From assembly GCA_900095095.1 (NCBI GenBank), contig FMBT01000380.1, forward strand, positions 62,001 to 126,000: DNA of 64,000 nucleotides, in the 5' to 3' direction. Under the pieces are notes generated by a model. That model worked only from the letters and a program-made list of their open reading frames with translations. It was not told the origin of the DNA and ran no database searches. The stretch is from Fragilariopsis cylindrus CCMP1102. Lineage: Eukaryota; Bacillariophyta; Bacillariophyceae; Bacillariales; Bacillariaceae. The translations under genes and the position numbers were made by a program. Shown here one piece after another: positions 8,814 to 21,000 of this stretch (the first letter of the stretch is position 1; each line of letters begins with the position of its first letter).

Positions 8814-10384
8814 GATCATCATCATCATCGTCGTCTTTTTACTATTACAACGACAATGGCAGCAACAATAACGGAGAGTAGGAGAGTAGGAGTAGTAGTA
8901 ACGATAATGATAGCTGCAGTGAAAGCAACTATCTATCGACTACGGCCATGATGAATAGTGGCAAGGGCAAATGCTGATCAAAACTGGTGACGATATCCGC
9001 ATCTTTTTTTTTTTGCTGGATTTCATACTGTCGATTTTGGGGGAAAGTTTGTAATATATATAATATTAAACAACATTTTTGATAAACTTATCTACTTGTA
9101 TACTTAGTACAAAATATCCTTTTTATTTTGCTGCTACAGTAGTTTTACGCGATAGCTCTATGGACAACTTCCTCCGGGCCCGTGCTTTTACCATGCATGT
9201 GAAATTTGATGCGATAGTTCTATGGACATCTTCCGGTGCACGGAGGAAGTACTGGTACTGCCTGCTACTGTTACTAGTACTGCGAAACTTGTATTTCATT
9301 CCGTTTATCACAGAATGACGCTGCCTGCTTGCTGCTGCAATCAGTACGATGCCATGCGCGAAATTGCAAACTGCCAATAACATTTCAGATAAGACACGTT
9401 ATGGAGAATGAAAATCGAGTAGAAGTTGTGGTTTGTGAGAAGATTCTACAAAAAAAATTCTCAATTGATAATGTAAAAAAATGAGTAACTTCATTATTAC
9501 AACTATTCAGAAAATGAGACGTGGACATATAACATTTATTATATACACTTACAATTGATACAGATAATAATAATCAAAGTATGACATTTAATAGAAAGAC
9601 ATTATACTTTTAAAATTCGTCATACAGTACCCTTCGTTGAAAGTAGATGTCAGCTAATATATAGTAAGGATTGTATAATTACAATTAAAATTGATATTTT
9701 TTGAAATGATAATATGGCAAACTGTCGCTATAAGTCCTAATATATCTACTGTAAAGAACATGGGTTTATTGTTGCGTTAATTGACAATTTGGTACGGATC
9801 AAGTATACATAGCGCACTCGCGTTTATTGCTCACATAATGATAATTTTCACAGAAAATTATCATATAAAATTCGCACTTTGTTTCCATAATAATAATACT
9901 TGACCATAATGGTTGGTTATATGATTTTGTAAGGGTCAGACAATTTTGATATTTTTATCCTAGTACGTTCAATAACAAATAACGGTGACAAATAAATAGG
10001 CTGGGATGTATTAAGATGTAAGTACAGTACTCACTTAAGGTTACGGAGAGATGAAGTTATTGATTGATATAATTCACTCGTTCGCTACCGGCTAGTAGTA
10101 TATTCTTCTTTGAATTGAAACAGAAGCTGCTTCCACCAAATTCTGTGAGAGAGGTGTTATGCCATCACTTGTACAATGTGCCGGCGTTTTATTTTTCTTT
10201 TTACATATAAATCACTTGTTTTGAAACAAAAATAATAACTTTACTCACAATTAATTTCGATCTTAAAAAGAGAAAACAAGATCCAAAATTCAAAACACTT
10301 GTATTTTGAACCACCCGATTGATTGATTGTACATATCACAGCACCATTACTATCATCGTTATTATCTTCAAAATCAATCACGCT
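8814..10384. other. Intergenic region with a small duplicated palindromic block
   Basis: About 1.6 kb of AT-rich sequence without a supported gene. A 62-bp spaced direct duplication is present at 9149-9172 and 9211-9234. Overlapping it, ACTTCCTCC at 9167-9175 and its inverse at 9242-9250 form a tiny inverted repeat reminiscent of the ends of the element at 1777-4223. The rest shows nothing I can name. Confidence 0.45.
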
Positions 10385-11049
10385 ATGAAGCTCTCGTCGA
10401 CTTTATCTTCTGTTTCTACCACCCTTTCTTCCTTTTATTTTTCCATCCATGCTGAGATGAGATTTAACTTTGATATGTGAGAGTTAGATCAGACGGCACT
10501 GACGACTTCGATTTCTTTATACAGTATCCTGGTATTAGCCCTGATATAACATCGACGAGACATCTAGGTATAACGATGTACGATGCCATGGTTCGAATGT
10601 AAAATGGATGAGAAACATCGACCACATTACATGGACTTATTGGTACAAGTTGATAGCTTCGACACTCTTCAATTTACGGAAATGACTCTGAAAAAGCAAC
10701 AGGTGGTTCAACACCAAGAGAATTTATCTACTCAGTCATTTAAAGTCGTACCAACTGAAGTAGCTAAGAAAAGATCCAACCTAGTGTTGCCGATGCTGAT
10801 ATTCTTGCTGATGTTATTACTAGACATACAACTATTGATGCAGAGATGGCTGCCATTGCTACTGCTACTGCTGCTGCTGCTGCTGGTAGTTGTTCGTTGT
10901 CTCGCCTCCGATACCGATACCATCCTAATAGACGCACGCACGAGACCACCACTATGCACACTACCACTACCACCACTACCACCACCAACAAGGGCGTTGT
11001 CCAAAAACTCAAATGGCACGACCTATTATTGCAGATGGAGATGGATTGA
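10385..11049 (+). pseudogene. Broken protein-coding gene, three frames
   Basis: Protein-like sequence continues through successive frames. One frame starts at an ATG at 10385 and stops near 10485. A second runs from about 10476 through DGTDDFDFFIQYPGISPD and stops just before 10610. A third, from 10583, gives KMDEKHRPHYMDLLVQVDSF and DTLQFTEMTLKKQQ. Near 10780 the best-looking frame changes again to ADILADVITRHTTIDAEMAA. The composition is ordinary and unlike the surrounding repeats, but no set of GT-AG introns that I can see joins the pieces. I do not recognise the family. It is either a decayed gene, an unresolved multi-exon gene, or a gene damaged by assembly indels. Confidence 0.35.
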
Positions 11050-11657
11050 TAGAATATACTGATCGAACCCACTTAGTAGCCCACATTTTCGACTACAATT
11101 ACTACGTCCTTCGTATCGTTACTATTATCTCGTCGGCCTAACTCCGTAATTGGTGCTATCATAATTCTTCTTACATATATATAAACTAACGAGAAGAAGA
11201 AAAAAATTATGCATAGAGTCCGTACAGTATCTGTCATTGCTGTAGCTTGCTTTTACTTTTCCATATATTGCACATATTCTAGTAAGAAATAGAATATGAA
11301 TGATTCAAAGCTATAGACAAAAAAATCGTACTATGTTCTTCTTACGTACGTACGTACAGTACGTTCGAAATTACTACACGATGGTTGTATAGATACGTAG
11401 GACGAGGTACAGTAGCTAGTTATATACATGTACTGGTTCGGTTCGGTTCGATTCGATTCATCATTTCCTGCTCATCCATCCAATCCTCACATCTTCTCTA
11501 CTGTAGAATTTTTTTCTTTTCTCTTCTACTATTCTTGTACGTCCTCTAACGTTACTTGAGCTAGTCTCGATCTCGTGTCTCTGCTGATTGGATTGACAAA
11601 AAACTGTATTTCGTGCTAAAGCAAGCACGAATACAGTACTGAAGCAAATCTGTAAAG
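11050..11657. other. Intergenic spacer
   Basis: AT-rich spacer with short tandem motifs: ACGTACGTACGTACAG near 11345 and GGTTC/GATTC repeats near 11430-11460. No coding region is supported. Confidence 0.4.
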
Positions 11658-11784
11658 GTATGTATGTATGTATGTATGTATGTATGTATGTATGTATGTA
11701 TGTATGTATGTATGTATGTATGTATGTATGTATGTATGTATGTATGTATGTATGTATGTATGTATGTATGTATGTATGTATGTA
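11658..11784. repeat. (GTAT)n microsatellite, 127 bp
   Basis: An almost perfect run of the tetranucleotide GTAT. It is open in several frames and produces spurious Ile-His-Thr-Tyr repeat reading frames, which I do not treat as genes. Confidence 0.95.
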
Positions 11785-12092
11785 CGCCTGATATGTTAAT
11801 ATGTACAACTTCGATCGACGAAGAACGAAGCAAGACGGCGAGAAATCCCTTCACTGCCATAATAAATTTCAAATCCATCGATGAAATAAATTTAATGATT
11901 TAATGATCTAACGACAAGACAAAACAAGATCGGAACAAGGCTGGCATGATCATCTAATAGTGGTACAGCAACCAGTAACAATACCAAAACTTACTTATCG
12001 CAAAAGATTTCTTAGACAAGCAAGTCAGGTACGATGAGAAGAAAATTTTCATTCCTTATCACTATCTCGAACGTGGGAATTAGCTCGTTTCC

Positions 12093-12126
12093 TTATTTAT
12101 TTATTTATTTATTTATTCTCTCTCTC

Positions 12127-12168
<42 letters not shown>

Positions 12169-12171
12169 ACC
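12093..12171. repeat. Compound TTTA / CT / CA microsatellite
   Basis: Five copies of ATTT, then a CT run, then a CA run of more than 20 bases, about 200 bases upstream of the thioesterase start codon. It lies in the promoter or 5' untranslated region of that gene. Confidence 0.9.
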
Positions 12172-12230
12172 TTATTGCTCTCGCTTTTCTCCTTTTTTCT
12201 GTAATATTATGTATTCATTCATACGAATAC

Positions 12231-12254
12231 ATGCATGCATGCATGCATGCATGC
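12231..12254. repeat. (ATGC)n microsatellite
   Basis: Six ATGC units just upstream of the thioesterase gene. They provide in-frame upstream ATG codons and so make the exact translation start uncertain. Confidence 0.85.
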
Positions 12255-12376
12255 AGATGCTAATATCAATTCCTTCTTCTTGTTATTATTTATTTTTACT
12301 TTTACTCATTATTGGTAGTAGTAGTTCCAGTAACAAGAAAAATTCCTCATCGTCATCATCAGTCATTGTTTCCGCG

Positions 12377-13195
12377 ATGTCTACAACAGCTAACGCAGCA
12401 GCTAAAGCAGCAGCTAGTAGTAGTAGTAGTAAATATAATGGTGCGTTAATATTTCTACATGGATTAGGAGACACACCAAGTGGATGGTCTCATTTACAAA
12501 ATTCATTACAAGTTATAAAACCAAGATTAAATTCAAATTCTATTAAATATGTCTTCCCACCAGCACCAATCGATCAATCCATTACCATTAATGGGGGTGC
12601 AACAATGCCTGGATGGTTTGATTTATATGATTGGCCAATTGGTGTTGGATCCAAAGATGATCGTCCGGGTCTAATGAGATCAATAAAACAAATTCAAACT
12701 GAAGTAAACAAATTAATCAATGTTGATAATATACCAGCAAATAAAATTGTGATTGGTGGTTTTAGTCAAGGTGGTGCTGTTGCATTATTAGCATGTTATG
12801 GTAAAAATGATAATGAGGAAGATGGAAAAATGCAAATGCAGCCACGTAAATTTGCTGGTTGTGTTGGTTTATCGGCATGGTTAACATTACCAAAAGAAGT
12901 GATTGAAAGTGGTAATGGAAGTACAAAAGAAGTTAATAATGATGATGTACGTAAATCAATACCATTATTTTGGGGTCATGGTACCTATGATGATAAAGTA
13001 TTATTTGAACAACAGCAATTTGGTATTGAAGCATTAACCAATGAATTTGGATTGTCATATGATAAAATAACATCGACACAATATCCAATGGGACATGAAT
13101 CATGTTCACAAGAAATGAATCATTTAGCGGAATTTTTAGATACAGTACTATTTGATAATGAAGAAGAGAATAAGAATAAGAGTAGTGAATTATAA
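12377..13195 (+). CDS. Acyl-protein thioesterase / lysophospholipase-type alpha/beta hydrolase
   Basis: This is a complete member of the LYPLA/APT1 carboxylesterase family, which hydrolyses thioester-linked palmitate from cysteine side chains or lysophospholipids. Visible landmarks: GALIFLHGLGDTPSGW (oxyanion-hole loop), PGWFDLYDW, IGGFSQGGAVAL with the nucleophile Ser, HGTYDDKV with the catalytic Asp, and YPMGHESC with the catalytic His. Spacing and total core length (~230 residues) fit the family. I chose the ATG at 12377 (MSTTANAAAK). The frame is open upstream to 12209 and could add a hydrophobic leader (SCYYLFLLLLIIGSS), so a signal-anchor isoform cannot be excluded. The gene has no visible intron. 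An AT-biased third codon position is typical of its neighbours. Confidence 0.9.
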   Translation: MSTTANAAAKAAASSSSSKYNGALIFLHGLGDTPSGWSHLQNSLQVIKPRLNSNSIKYVFPPAPIDQSITINGGATMPGWFDLYDWPIGVGSKDDRPGLMRSIKQIQTEVNKLINVDNIPANKIVIGGFSQGGAVALLACYGKNDNEEDGKMQMQPRKFAGCVGLSAWLTLPKEVIESGNGSTKEVNNDDVRKSIPLFWGHGTYDDKVLFEQQQFGIEALTNEFGLSYDKITSTQYPMGHESCSQEMNHLAEFLDTVLFDNEEENKNKSSEL

Positions 13196-13450
13196 TTTTT
13201 AAATTTCTAATTTAAAACACTTCTTTATAAAATAAAATGCATGTTAAAAATCTATATTGACATTGTTTTTATTTATTTGAGAGAGAGAGAGATGATTTGA
13301 ATACGTCTACATTATTCAATAAAAGACGGCATTCTGAAATAAACCTTATCTTCACTCTTACTTTTGTTTTCGTTACGCAGTATAGCTGATTCTTTTGAAT
13401 ATGGCACGCATATGATACATATATTACCCATAGTATGCATTGCAATTCTT
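13196..13450. other. Intergenic region between convergent genes
   Basis: 3' flank of the thioesterase gene. It includes an AATAAA-like sequence near 13230 and a GA run at 13280-13292. No gene is supported. Confidence 0.4.
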
Positions 13451-13562
13451 CTTTTATAACCATAAAATTCGCAGGGGAATTTTTGTGTGTAGCCTGCGCT
13501 GCGTTGCTTTTATAACCATAAAATTCGCAGGGGAATTTTTGTGTGTAGCCTGCGCTGCGTTG
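13451..13562. repeat. Perfect 56-bp tandem duplication
   Basis: The 56-base unit beginning CTTTTATAACCATAAAATTC is present twice back to back (13451-13506 and 13507-13562) with no difference. It lies just downstream of the AP2-like gene (minus strand). Confidence 0.95.
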
Positions 13563-13601
13563 CATGCTTATTAATAATGATGAGATGAGTCCCATTCCTT
13601 A

Positions 13602-16402
13602 CTACAAGGGTGTCGGTGAGGGAGTAATCGACCGCATTGTTGTCTTCGTGGCTGTCGTTGCCATGACAACATCGGCAGCACTACTAGTAGCATCAGCAGT
13701 AGTTCTCTTCATAGATATAGTTGTTGTGGCAGTAGTATTAGTAGTAATGGACGATGATGATTTCAGTTTTCGTCTTATCATTTCATACGCTGTTGCTGCT
13801 TCAAATTTGGAATCAAAGACACCAATATATCTAGATCGGCCATCAAAATAAAGTTGAGCTTGAAATTTCCCAGATGGACGAACTTTTTTTTTCGATTTTA
13901 TTTTATTTCATTCGATCAAGATTATAGTACAAAACAAACATTCAGTTGGGAAAGACAAGGAAAAGAAAGAGTGTTGTAAGTTAAATACGTTGCAGCTTTT
14001 TTATGATTTGAGAGATACCATCCGATTGCACTCATTGATACTATTGAAATTTACATACCTGTTATTCCTCTTAATACATCCTGACCGAATTTTTGTTTCA
14101 GGAGAATTTCATTATCATCATTATAGCTGTTATTGGATCCAGCCAAAGTCGTGGTAGGATTACTTTTTGTTGTTGCTGCATTTTTTGCCTTACGTGCTTT
14201 TTTTGATTTATTGAAAAATGACATACATTCAGTTCGGATTGATTTCCATTTATCATCATTTTCTAATTTACTACCAGCGACAGCAATACCAACAGTAGTA
14301 GTAGTAGTATTTCGGCGTATGTTTGTTGTCTTCGACGATTGCTTCTTCTTAATCGGCGTCGTCGATCGTCGTGGTGCCGCCGCCGCCAACACTCCTGCCG
14401 CTACTTTCTTTTTACTATTGGTTTTCTTCCCCTTTGTCGAATGCGTAGTAGTAGCTGTAACAGTAGCATCATTGCCACCAGAAAATAACATAACAGGATG
14501 TGCATACTGAGGTTGATGATTAGGAGGAAGAACACGATGATGATCATAAAGGTATTGTTGAATGGGTGGTGATGGCGTATGACGATGAGGCGTTGATAAT
14601 GACGACGACGACGACATCGACATCGACGTCGACGAAGTAGATGACGATGGCATCGGCATCATCATTGATGGTGGTGGTGGCGAAGGTGTATACCGACCAC
14701 TACTAATATCTCCTCCTCCACTACGAGTAGCAGCAGCAGGACGATGTTGTTGATAAGCAGCATGGTAATGCTGATGATGATAATAGAAATTATTTGTAGC
14801 AACGGAGTATGGTGGTGGCCAGAACTTCCCAGCAGATAGATTTGGTGGTGGTGGTGGAGGTAGCATATACGGTCTCGACGTTGACGTTGGCATTTGCTGC
14901 TGCTGCTGCTGCTGTTGTTGTTGCTGATGGTGACGATGAGCATGAAGATAGTGTTGATGATTAGAAGAAAAGGCAGACGAATAAGATAAGGAAGACGACG
15001 ACGAATTGTAATTGTTGCTATTCGTTGCCTTCGGGAGTAGTCGTGTCGACAGATGTTGTTGTTTCGACATATTTGTTAACGTTGCTGAAGCGGCAGTAAC
15101 AGGAGTAATACTACTACTAGTAGTAGTCTTAGACAATGATTCTTCTCTTCCTTTACCAACTTTAGTAGTAGTAGTGGCTGCTGCTAATTCATTACTCATC
15201 AACATCATTTTTCGTTTCCTGAATGGACGCGATGATGATGATGATGATGATAACGATGGAGTCGATGATGATGAACAGGAGGAAGGTGTTGTAGTAGAAG
15301 CGGAAAAATCCTGTTGCGTTGCTGTTGCTGTTGTTGTTCTCGGTGAAGGTGACTTCATCATACTACTACTTTCATCAGTAGTAGTACGGCATGAGTCTGG
15401 TGGTAGTTGTTTGGTTTTCTTCTTCTGTAGTTCTTGCTGTTGTTGTTGTTTCTTCTTTTTCTTTATCTTTAATTCATTGATGGCATTCTTGGCTAATCTA
15501 TAGGCATTTGCCGCATGATCGGATGTATCCCACACACCAATATATCGTGTCTTACCGGCATAATATATTTGTGCCTGCCAGACACCGGATGGACGACGTG
15601 TCACACCTGTTGGTAATAATGTAACTTGTTGTTGATCAATATCATCATCATCAAGCTTACTACTATACCTTCGATTTTGACCATCATCACGACTACTAGC
15701 ATTTGTTGCAACATCCATACGAATTTGACTCCATATCTTTTCCACGTCGTCCTCCTCATCATCAGCATTGTTATTGTTGTTTGTCTTGTTAACGGTGTAG
15801 TTATAATTATTGGAATAACAAGTTTCCTCCTGCTGCTGCTGTTGCTGCTGAAACTGATACACAGCATGATGATGAGGATGATGATGATGAGGGGACGATG
15901 ACGATGACGAACCTGACGATGCCATACCAACGAGTAATGAAGCTGCGGCATTACTTGTAGGAGACGTCTTCAACGTTTGCTGTTGTTGCTGTTGTACTAA
16001 CCCTCCTCCTCCACTTCCTCCTCCTCTTACCATCAATAATCCATGTCCTGCTGCTGCTGCTGCTGCTGCTGATGCGGATGTTGATTCTTTTCCTCCCCCT
16101 TCATTATTATTGTACGACAACGATAATGCCTCCTTCTTTTTTCCCATTATTAATTCTTCTAATTGTGATATCTCTGAATACAATATATCGTTGCTGTTGC
16201 TGTTCCTGTTGCTATTATTGACGCTATCATCCACCGTTGCTCTGATGGAAGTTCCTAATTTTGTTGTTGGTGCTGGTGCTGGTGCTGGTGTTGTTGATGT
16301 GTCAACAACAGCAACGGCCGATGCTGATGGTAGTAGCTGTTCTTGTTGATGTTGTTCCCCCAATACTACTGATGTTGATTCTTCTGATGATGCTGATATC
16401 AT
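13602..16402 (-). CDS. AP2/ERF-like transcription factor with two AP2 repeats, two exons
   Basis: Exon 1 spans 16402-14059 and exon 2 spans 13882-13602. The intron (14058-13883, 176 bases) begins GTATGT and ends AAAG, and splicing keeps the frame for an 874-residue protein. AP2 repeat 1 lies near residues 265-310: TRRPSGVWQAQIYYAGKTRY followed by IGVWDTSDHAANAYRLAK. AP2 repeat 2 spans the splice junction near residue 781: VRPSGKFQAQLYFDGRSRYI then GVFDSKFEAATAYEMIRRKL. Both fit the YIG(V/T)(W/F)(D/T)..eeAA.AYd pattern of DNA-binding AP2 domains. The rest is low complexity with Gln, His, Ser, Pro and basic tracts, and a nuclear location is likely. The chosen start at 16402 (MISASSEEST) is preceded by an acceptor-like TTGTCAAG; the frame continues upstream through two micro-exon-like modules. 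It faces the receptor-kinase gene across a 1.6-kb divergent promoter region. Target genes are unknown. Confidence 0.8.
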
Positions 16403-16639
16403 CCTTGACAATGCAAATGCAATATAATATAATACAATACAATACAACCCGGTCAAGTCAAATAAAAACTGCTGATACTGCAATGAATTAAATCGAATCG
16501 AATTGGTTGGTTTAAAATGGGGAACGAAAGACAGGAAAAATGACACAAAAGTTTTTCGTTGAGGATTTTCATCTGTTACCGTTAAAAGTGAACGAGATAG
16601 GCGGATGGAACATGGGAATAGATAGATAGATAGACTTAC

Positions 16640-16668
16640 TGATCCCCGGTCCCGTGAATTTACTGATG
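16640..16668 (-). other. Micro-exon-like module 1 upstream of the AP2-like gene
   Basis: On the minus strand a 29-base segment follows a CCAG acceptor and ends at a GTAAGT donor. It is a close relative of a 33-base module at 16820-16852. It may be a 5' untranslated or alternative N-terminal exon of the AP2-like gene, spliced to the acceptor just before 16402. Confidence 0.4.
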
Positions 16669-16819
16669 CTGGAATGAATCGAATGTAAAGCAAAAAAAGA
16701 GATCAAAGGAGGTGAGGACACACACGCAAGACGCAATGTCGCTTAGTCAGTCGAGGGATAGTTGGATGTTCGATGTTCTCTAATTGAATTAATGCATGAA
16801 TGGAATGGAATAGACTTAC

Positions 16820-16852
16820 TTTGATTTCCCACCCGTGGATTTACTAATGATG
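16820..16852 (-). other. Micro-exon-like module 2 upstream of the AP2-like gene
   Basis: On the minus strand this 33-base segment lies between TTTCCAG and GTAAGTCTATT. It shares most of its sequence and both splice-like borders with the module at 16640-16668, suggesting a local exon duplication in the 5' region of the AP2-like gene. Confidence 0.4.
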
Positions 16853-18029
16853 CTGGAAATGAAATCGAAATTGTTGCTGTAGTACCCGTAGCGTGTGGAT
16901 GGATTGTTTAGTTTGCCAGGTTTGCTATACGCACAGTGCACAGTGTACAGTTACGATCTTTTAGGCGTTTGATCAATCTCACATTATCGTTTGGACCGCA
17001 CTGATAGCCGTACAATTATATCAATGACATCAGTCCGCAGTCATTGGAAAAAAAAAAGCAATGATGTTTTTCACAGATGATGTGATGTGCATGATATGTT
17101 AGTGCTAGATATTTAACAGAGGGAAAAAATCTGTTGGCGTCATTTTTCTTATGGCGAAAATTTGAAATCATGCATCCTCGTTTGATTTAACTGAATATAA
17201 GCCTTTAGGAAACAAATGCGATTGGATGGATCTCATTTTTCTATACAGAATTAGACCGCGGACTGAAAATTAAGTTAGGAGGGAGGGATGAAGTACGTAC
17301 AGTAGGTCCTAAATTTTATTGATGCAACAATGATGTCATTGTTCCATGACTGGATTGAGTTAAAAACAAAGTGACTCGACTCATACGATTTAATTGGATC
17401 GGATGGATAGCGAATGATGATGGAGGCACGGTGTTCGTCCCTGCCACGTTGCTTCGGGCAAAGAATTATGAGCATGTCAATAGGTAGCGGGAAACAAACG
17501 ATAATAAGATAAGAGCGTGCCGTAGAATAATATCTAGTTTAGGGATCGGAAGCGCGTGACCCTACGGTATCTCGTCGTAGATTCTCTGTTTGTTGACACC
17601 ATTTTTTTTCCAATTCACAACTTCTAGTATCACTTTTACGTAGGAATTACATCGGAAAAGCTCATTTAGTAGACGCGTGAGACTAACTGTACGTAAGACT
17701 AACATACAATACGGGATTGTAGGGCTGCGTCATTGATGTTCAATCAATCAAATCAATCAATGATCGGCTACCGGTACTGTACTTACACGTGCTACGGTAA
17801 CAGACGAAGAAAGCGAAAGAGAGTACTGTACAGTACAGTAGACGAGGCGTAAGACTACTGTAAGACGATTGAATCAATCAATTGGCTAAATACAGTACTA
17901 GTAGCACGACGAAGAGCTAACTACTGAGAGAGAAAGAGACAAATAGTAGGTTACTGGTGATTGATTGATTGATTGCTTGATTGATTGAGTGTATTACTAG
18001 AAGCGAATTTTAAATAATCATACAAATAA
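16853..18029. promoter_or_regulatory. Divergent intergenic region between AP2-like and kinase genes
   Basis: About 1.2 kb with no supported gene. It must contain the promoters of the AP2-like gene (minus) and the kinase gene (plus). It holds several TACAGTA/TACTGTA motifs, including overlapping copies near 17822-17840, and a GATT repeat near 17958-17990. I cannot identify specific binding sites. Confidence 0.4.
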
Positions 18030-21000
18030 ATGATGGAGGATCAAAATCAATCACGACTGCCACCACCACTAGTACGGTCGAATTGTCGGCTTCTTCGCCA
18101 AGAACCGGAAAGTAGCAGCAGCAACTGGAACGAAATTACAAACAGTAACAGTAACAGTAACGAAGAAGAAGATGACAAGAAACACGACGACACAGACACA
18201 GACTCTGCTGTACAATTAATATTAACGAAAGCAGCAACAATGGACGAAGCTCAATTATGGCAATGCTGGGTTAAGAAAAGGCGACAACGACAACAATATA
18301 GAATCAAGAACCTTTCGGAACTAATAATACTGGACAAGGACAACGACAAGGAGGAAGAAGCTAATAGCAAGGACAAAGACGGTTTGAAGACTCGTCAGCA
18401 GCAGCCTCTAATTGTGACAGCCGTGCCGATTGTTTCAGCTAGTAATGATCTTGCTGTTGCTGTTACTAATAATACGTGTAGTACCGGTAGTAGTACAGCA
18501 ATAAAGAATAATGAGATCATGATGACGGATACAATATTACGACAAAGGCCATACAATAGAATACGGAGTAGTAGTAGTACTACCGATGGTAGTAGTAGTA
18601 CTACGATTATTCAGAAGAAGAATCGACGATTTATTCGTAAAAGAAGAACCAATCGTGAGGAATATTATTTTTATGATAAAAATCATGACGGCTACGCCTA
18701 CAACGGCGACGGCAACGAGGATGAGTACGACGATTACGACGTCAATGTCAATGTCAATGTCAATGGCAATTATTCTTTGAGGAGAAGACTATTATTGTCT
18801 TTACTATTACTATCATTATTGGTCGGAGGATCAGGATCTATTTTTATGACTTATTATTCAACAACGTCATTAATGATAAACCACAACACCTCCGCCGATG
18901 TCATCGCTACTACTGCTACATCCATTCGTCGTGGATCATTACTACCATCATCATTATCAAGATCAAATTCATCGTCATCATCATCGTCATCGCCATCATC
19001 ATTATTTTCTGCAAGCTATGACGTCGACTATAACAACAAAAGAGGCAGTTCGACGACGACGATAACATTGCGTAGCATCTTCACTACGTTGACGTCAACA
19101 ATGTCAGATTTCCTCGAAAGAATAATACAAATAATAATACCACTCGACGACAGAAACGCTAGAACTGCCGATACTACTAACAGTTTCAGCATAAATAAGA
19201 ATAATTCATCATTACAAGAAGAAGAAGTAACAACAAAAGAACAACAACAACGACAACGTAGACGATCTTTATCCTCTCCATCGTCATCATCGTCCTCATC
19301 ATCAACAACCGCGTCATCAACCTCATCATCATCCTCATCCTCCTCACGGAAAAATAATAATAATTATCCACAATTAGTCATTGCTGGTAAAATGTCAGTC
19401 GATGATGCACCCTGTAATATTGCACAATATAATTTAAAAACAGGTATATGGTCCTTAAATGAACGGATACAATTAAGTTTATATAATTCTTATAGTGGTG
19501 GTGAAGTATATTCATTATTAGCAAATCATACCGATCGACTCAGAATAACAGAAGAAATGTCATCGACACCAGTAAAATTGGATCCTATTGTGGATACATC
19601 TTTTTCATTTACACCTATTATTCGTGGTGGTAGTCGATCATCATCAACATCACCATCATCAACAACAACATCCTCATCTACAAAAGTGGATGGTAGTGGT
19701 GAATTAATTGTGGTGGGTGCATTTGATACCACCTATCGTAATTCACAAGTGACCTATTGTTCAGTTGGTAAATGGGATGGTTATCAATTATCGAAAGTCG
19801 GTGAAGGATTATGTAATTCCGCCTTGTCGAAAGGGATGAAAATTACTACAGCTGCCATGGCGGGTCCACAAGATGTATATGCCGCTGGATCCTTTCAAAC
19901 ACAGGTCTGGAATGGTGATCGACATGAATTTGTAAAAATATATAATATTGCCCATTATAATGCAGCGGGTAAAGAAGGTCCAGTTTGGTTACCATTAAAT
20001 ATTGGTCAAATTACCTGTTCTTGGTGTACTGTTACTGTCTTAGCATTAGCATGGGATTCGAAACGACGACAATTACATGTGGCTGGTAAATTCAATGCGA
20101 TAGATGGACGGAATGTACCAGCTGGATTAGCTATCTATGATTTAGATTCTGGACAATTATTGGCACATCCTGGTGGTGGATTAGCAATGAAAAATTCTAC
20201 ACAGGATGGTGTCGGTACGGCATTACAATTAGATGAAGAAAAGGGTGTCTTATATGTCATGGGTTCCTTTCAACGTTTGACCGCCACATCGGAATTATGT
20301 TATGGTTTAGCTGCCTATGATATTAGTGCCAATCGATGGACGTGTCTGGCAAATAAGGCACATACTGTCAACCCACTGGTGGTGGTAATATGTTATTAAC
20401 ACCCTACGGATTAATGGTAGCAGGAAAAACATCGGGTGAAACCACTACGTGGAAAAATGAAAGTCGACCCTACACAATTGCATTATTGCGCACTACATTG
20501 AAAAAAGTAGCCGATAAGAATGATACCACGACTAAATCTAATAAATCCGTACATTCGTCGCCATCGGCAACACCAACAACTAAGCCATCGACGTCAGGTA
20601 TTTCTTATAACCACAGCAACAATGCTACTAGTAGTAGTAGTAGTTCGCATCATCAAAAATCAGCAAAAAATGTATCATATCATGAATTTGTTTGGTCTTG
20701 GTTACCAGGATTTAAAGGTAATGACGAACCACTACATGCATTAGCTAATGGATTCGGTGATCATGAGGGTACTGTTTTTATTGCAGGTGATAATCTGGTT
20801 GCAAAATGGTCGTATCAAGAACGTACCGTAACGTCAAAAACAAAAAGTAATAATGATGATGATGATGATGATGATTCTACTAGTGGTTCTAGAAGTAGTA
20901 GTAGCAGTTCGGTGTACGATCGTTCGTCGTCTTCATTATTGTCACCATCGATTGTGCACAGCCACCCGTCATCGTCGTCATCATCCCATTCATCGTCGAT

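Noticed and set aside
11425-11462. GGTTCGATTC-like sequence as a tRNA T-loop
   Set aside because: It is a simple five-base repeat with no acceptor or anticodon stem around it. No tRNA or rRNA gene was recognised in the window.
11461-11903. Long frames of His-Thr-Tyr-Ile or Met-Tyr-Val-Cys repeats
   Set aside because: They are translations of the (GTAT)n microsatellite, open by chance in several frames on both strands.
14133-16491. Plus-strand hydrophobic frames opposite the AP2-like gene
   Set aside because: Antisense of trinucleotide-repeat coding sequence; no domain or start context.
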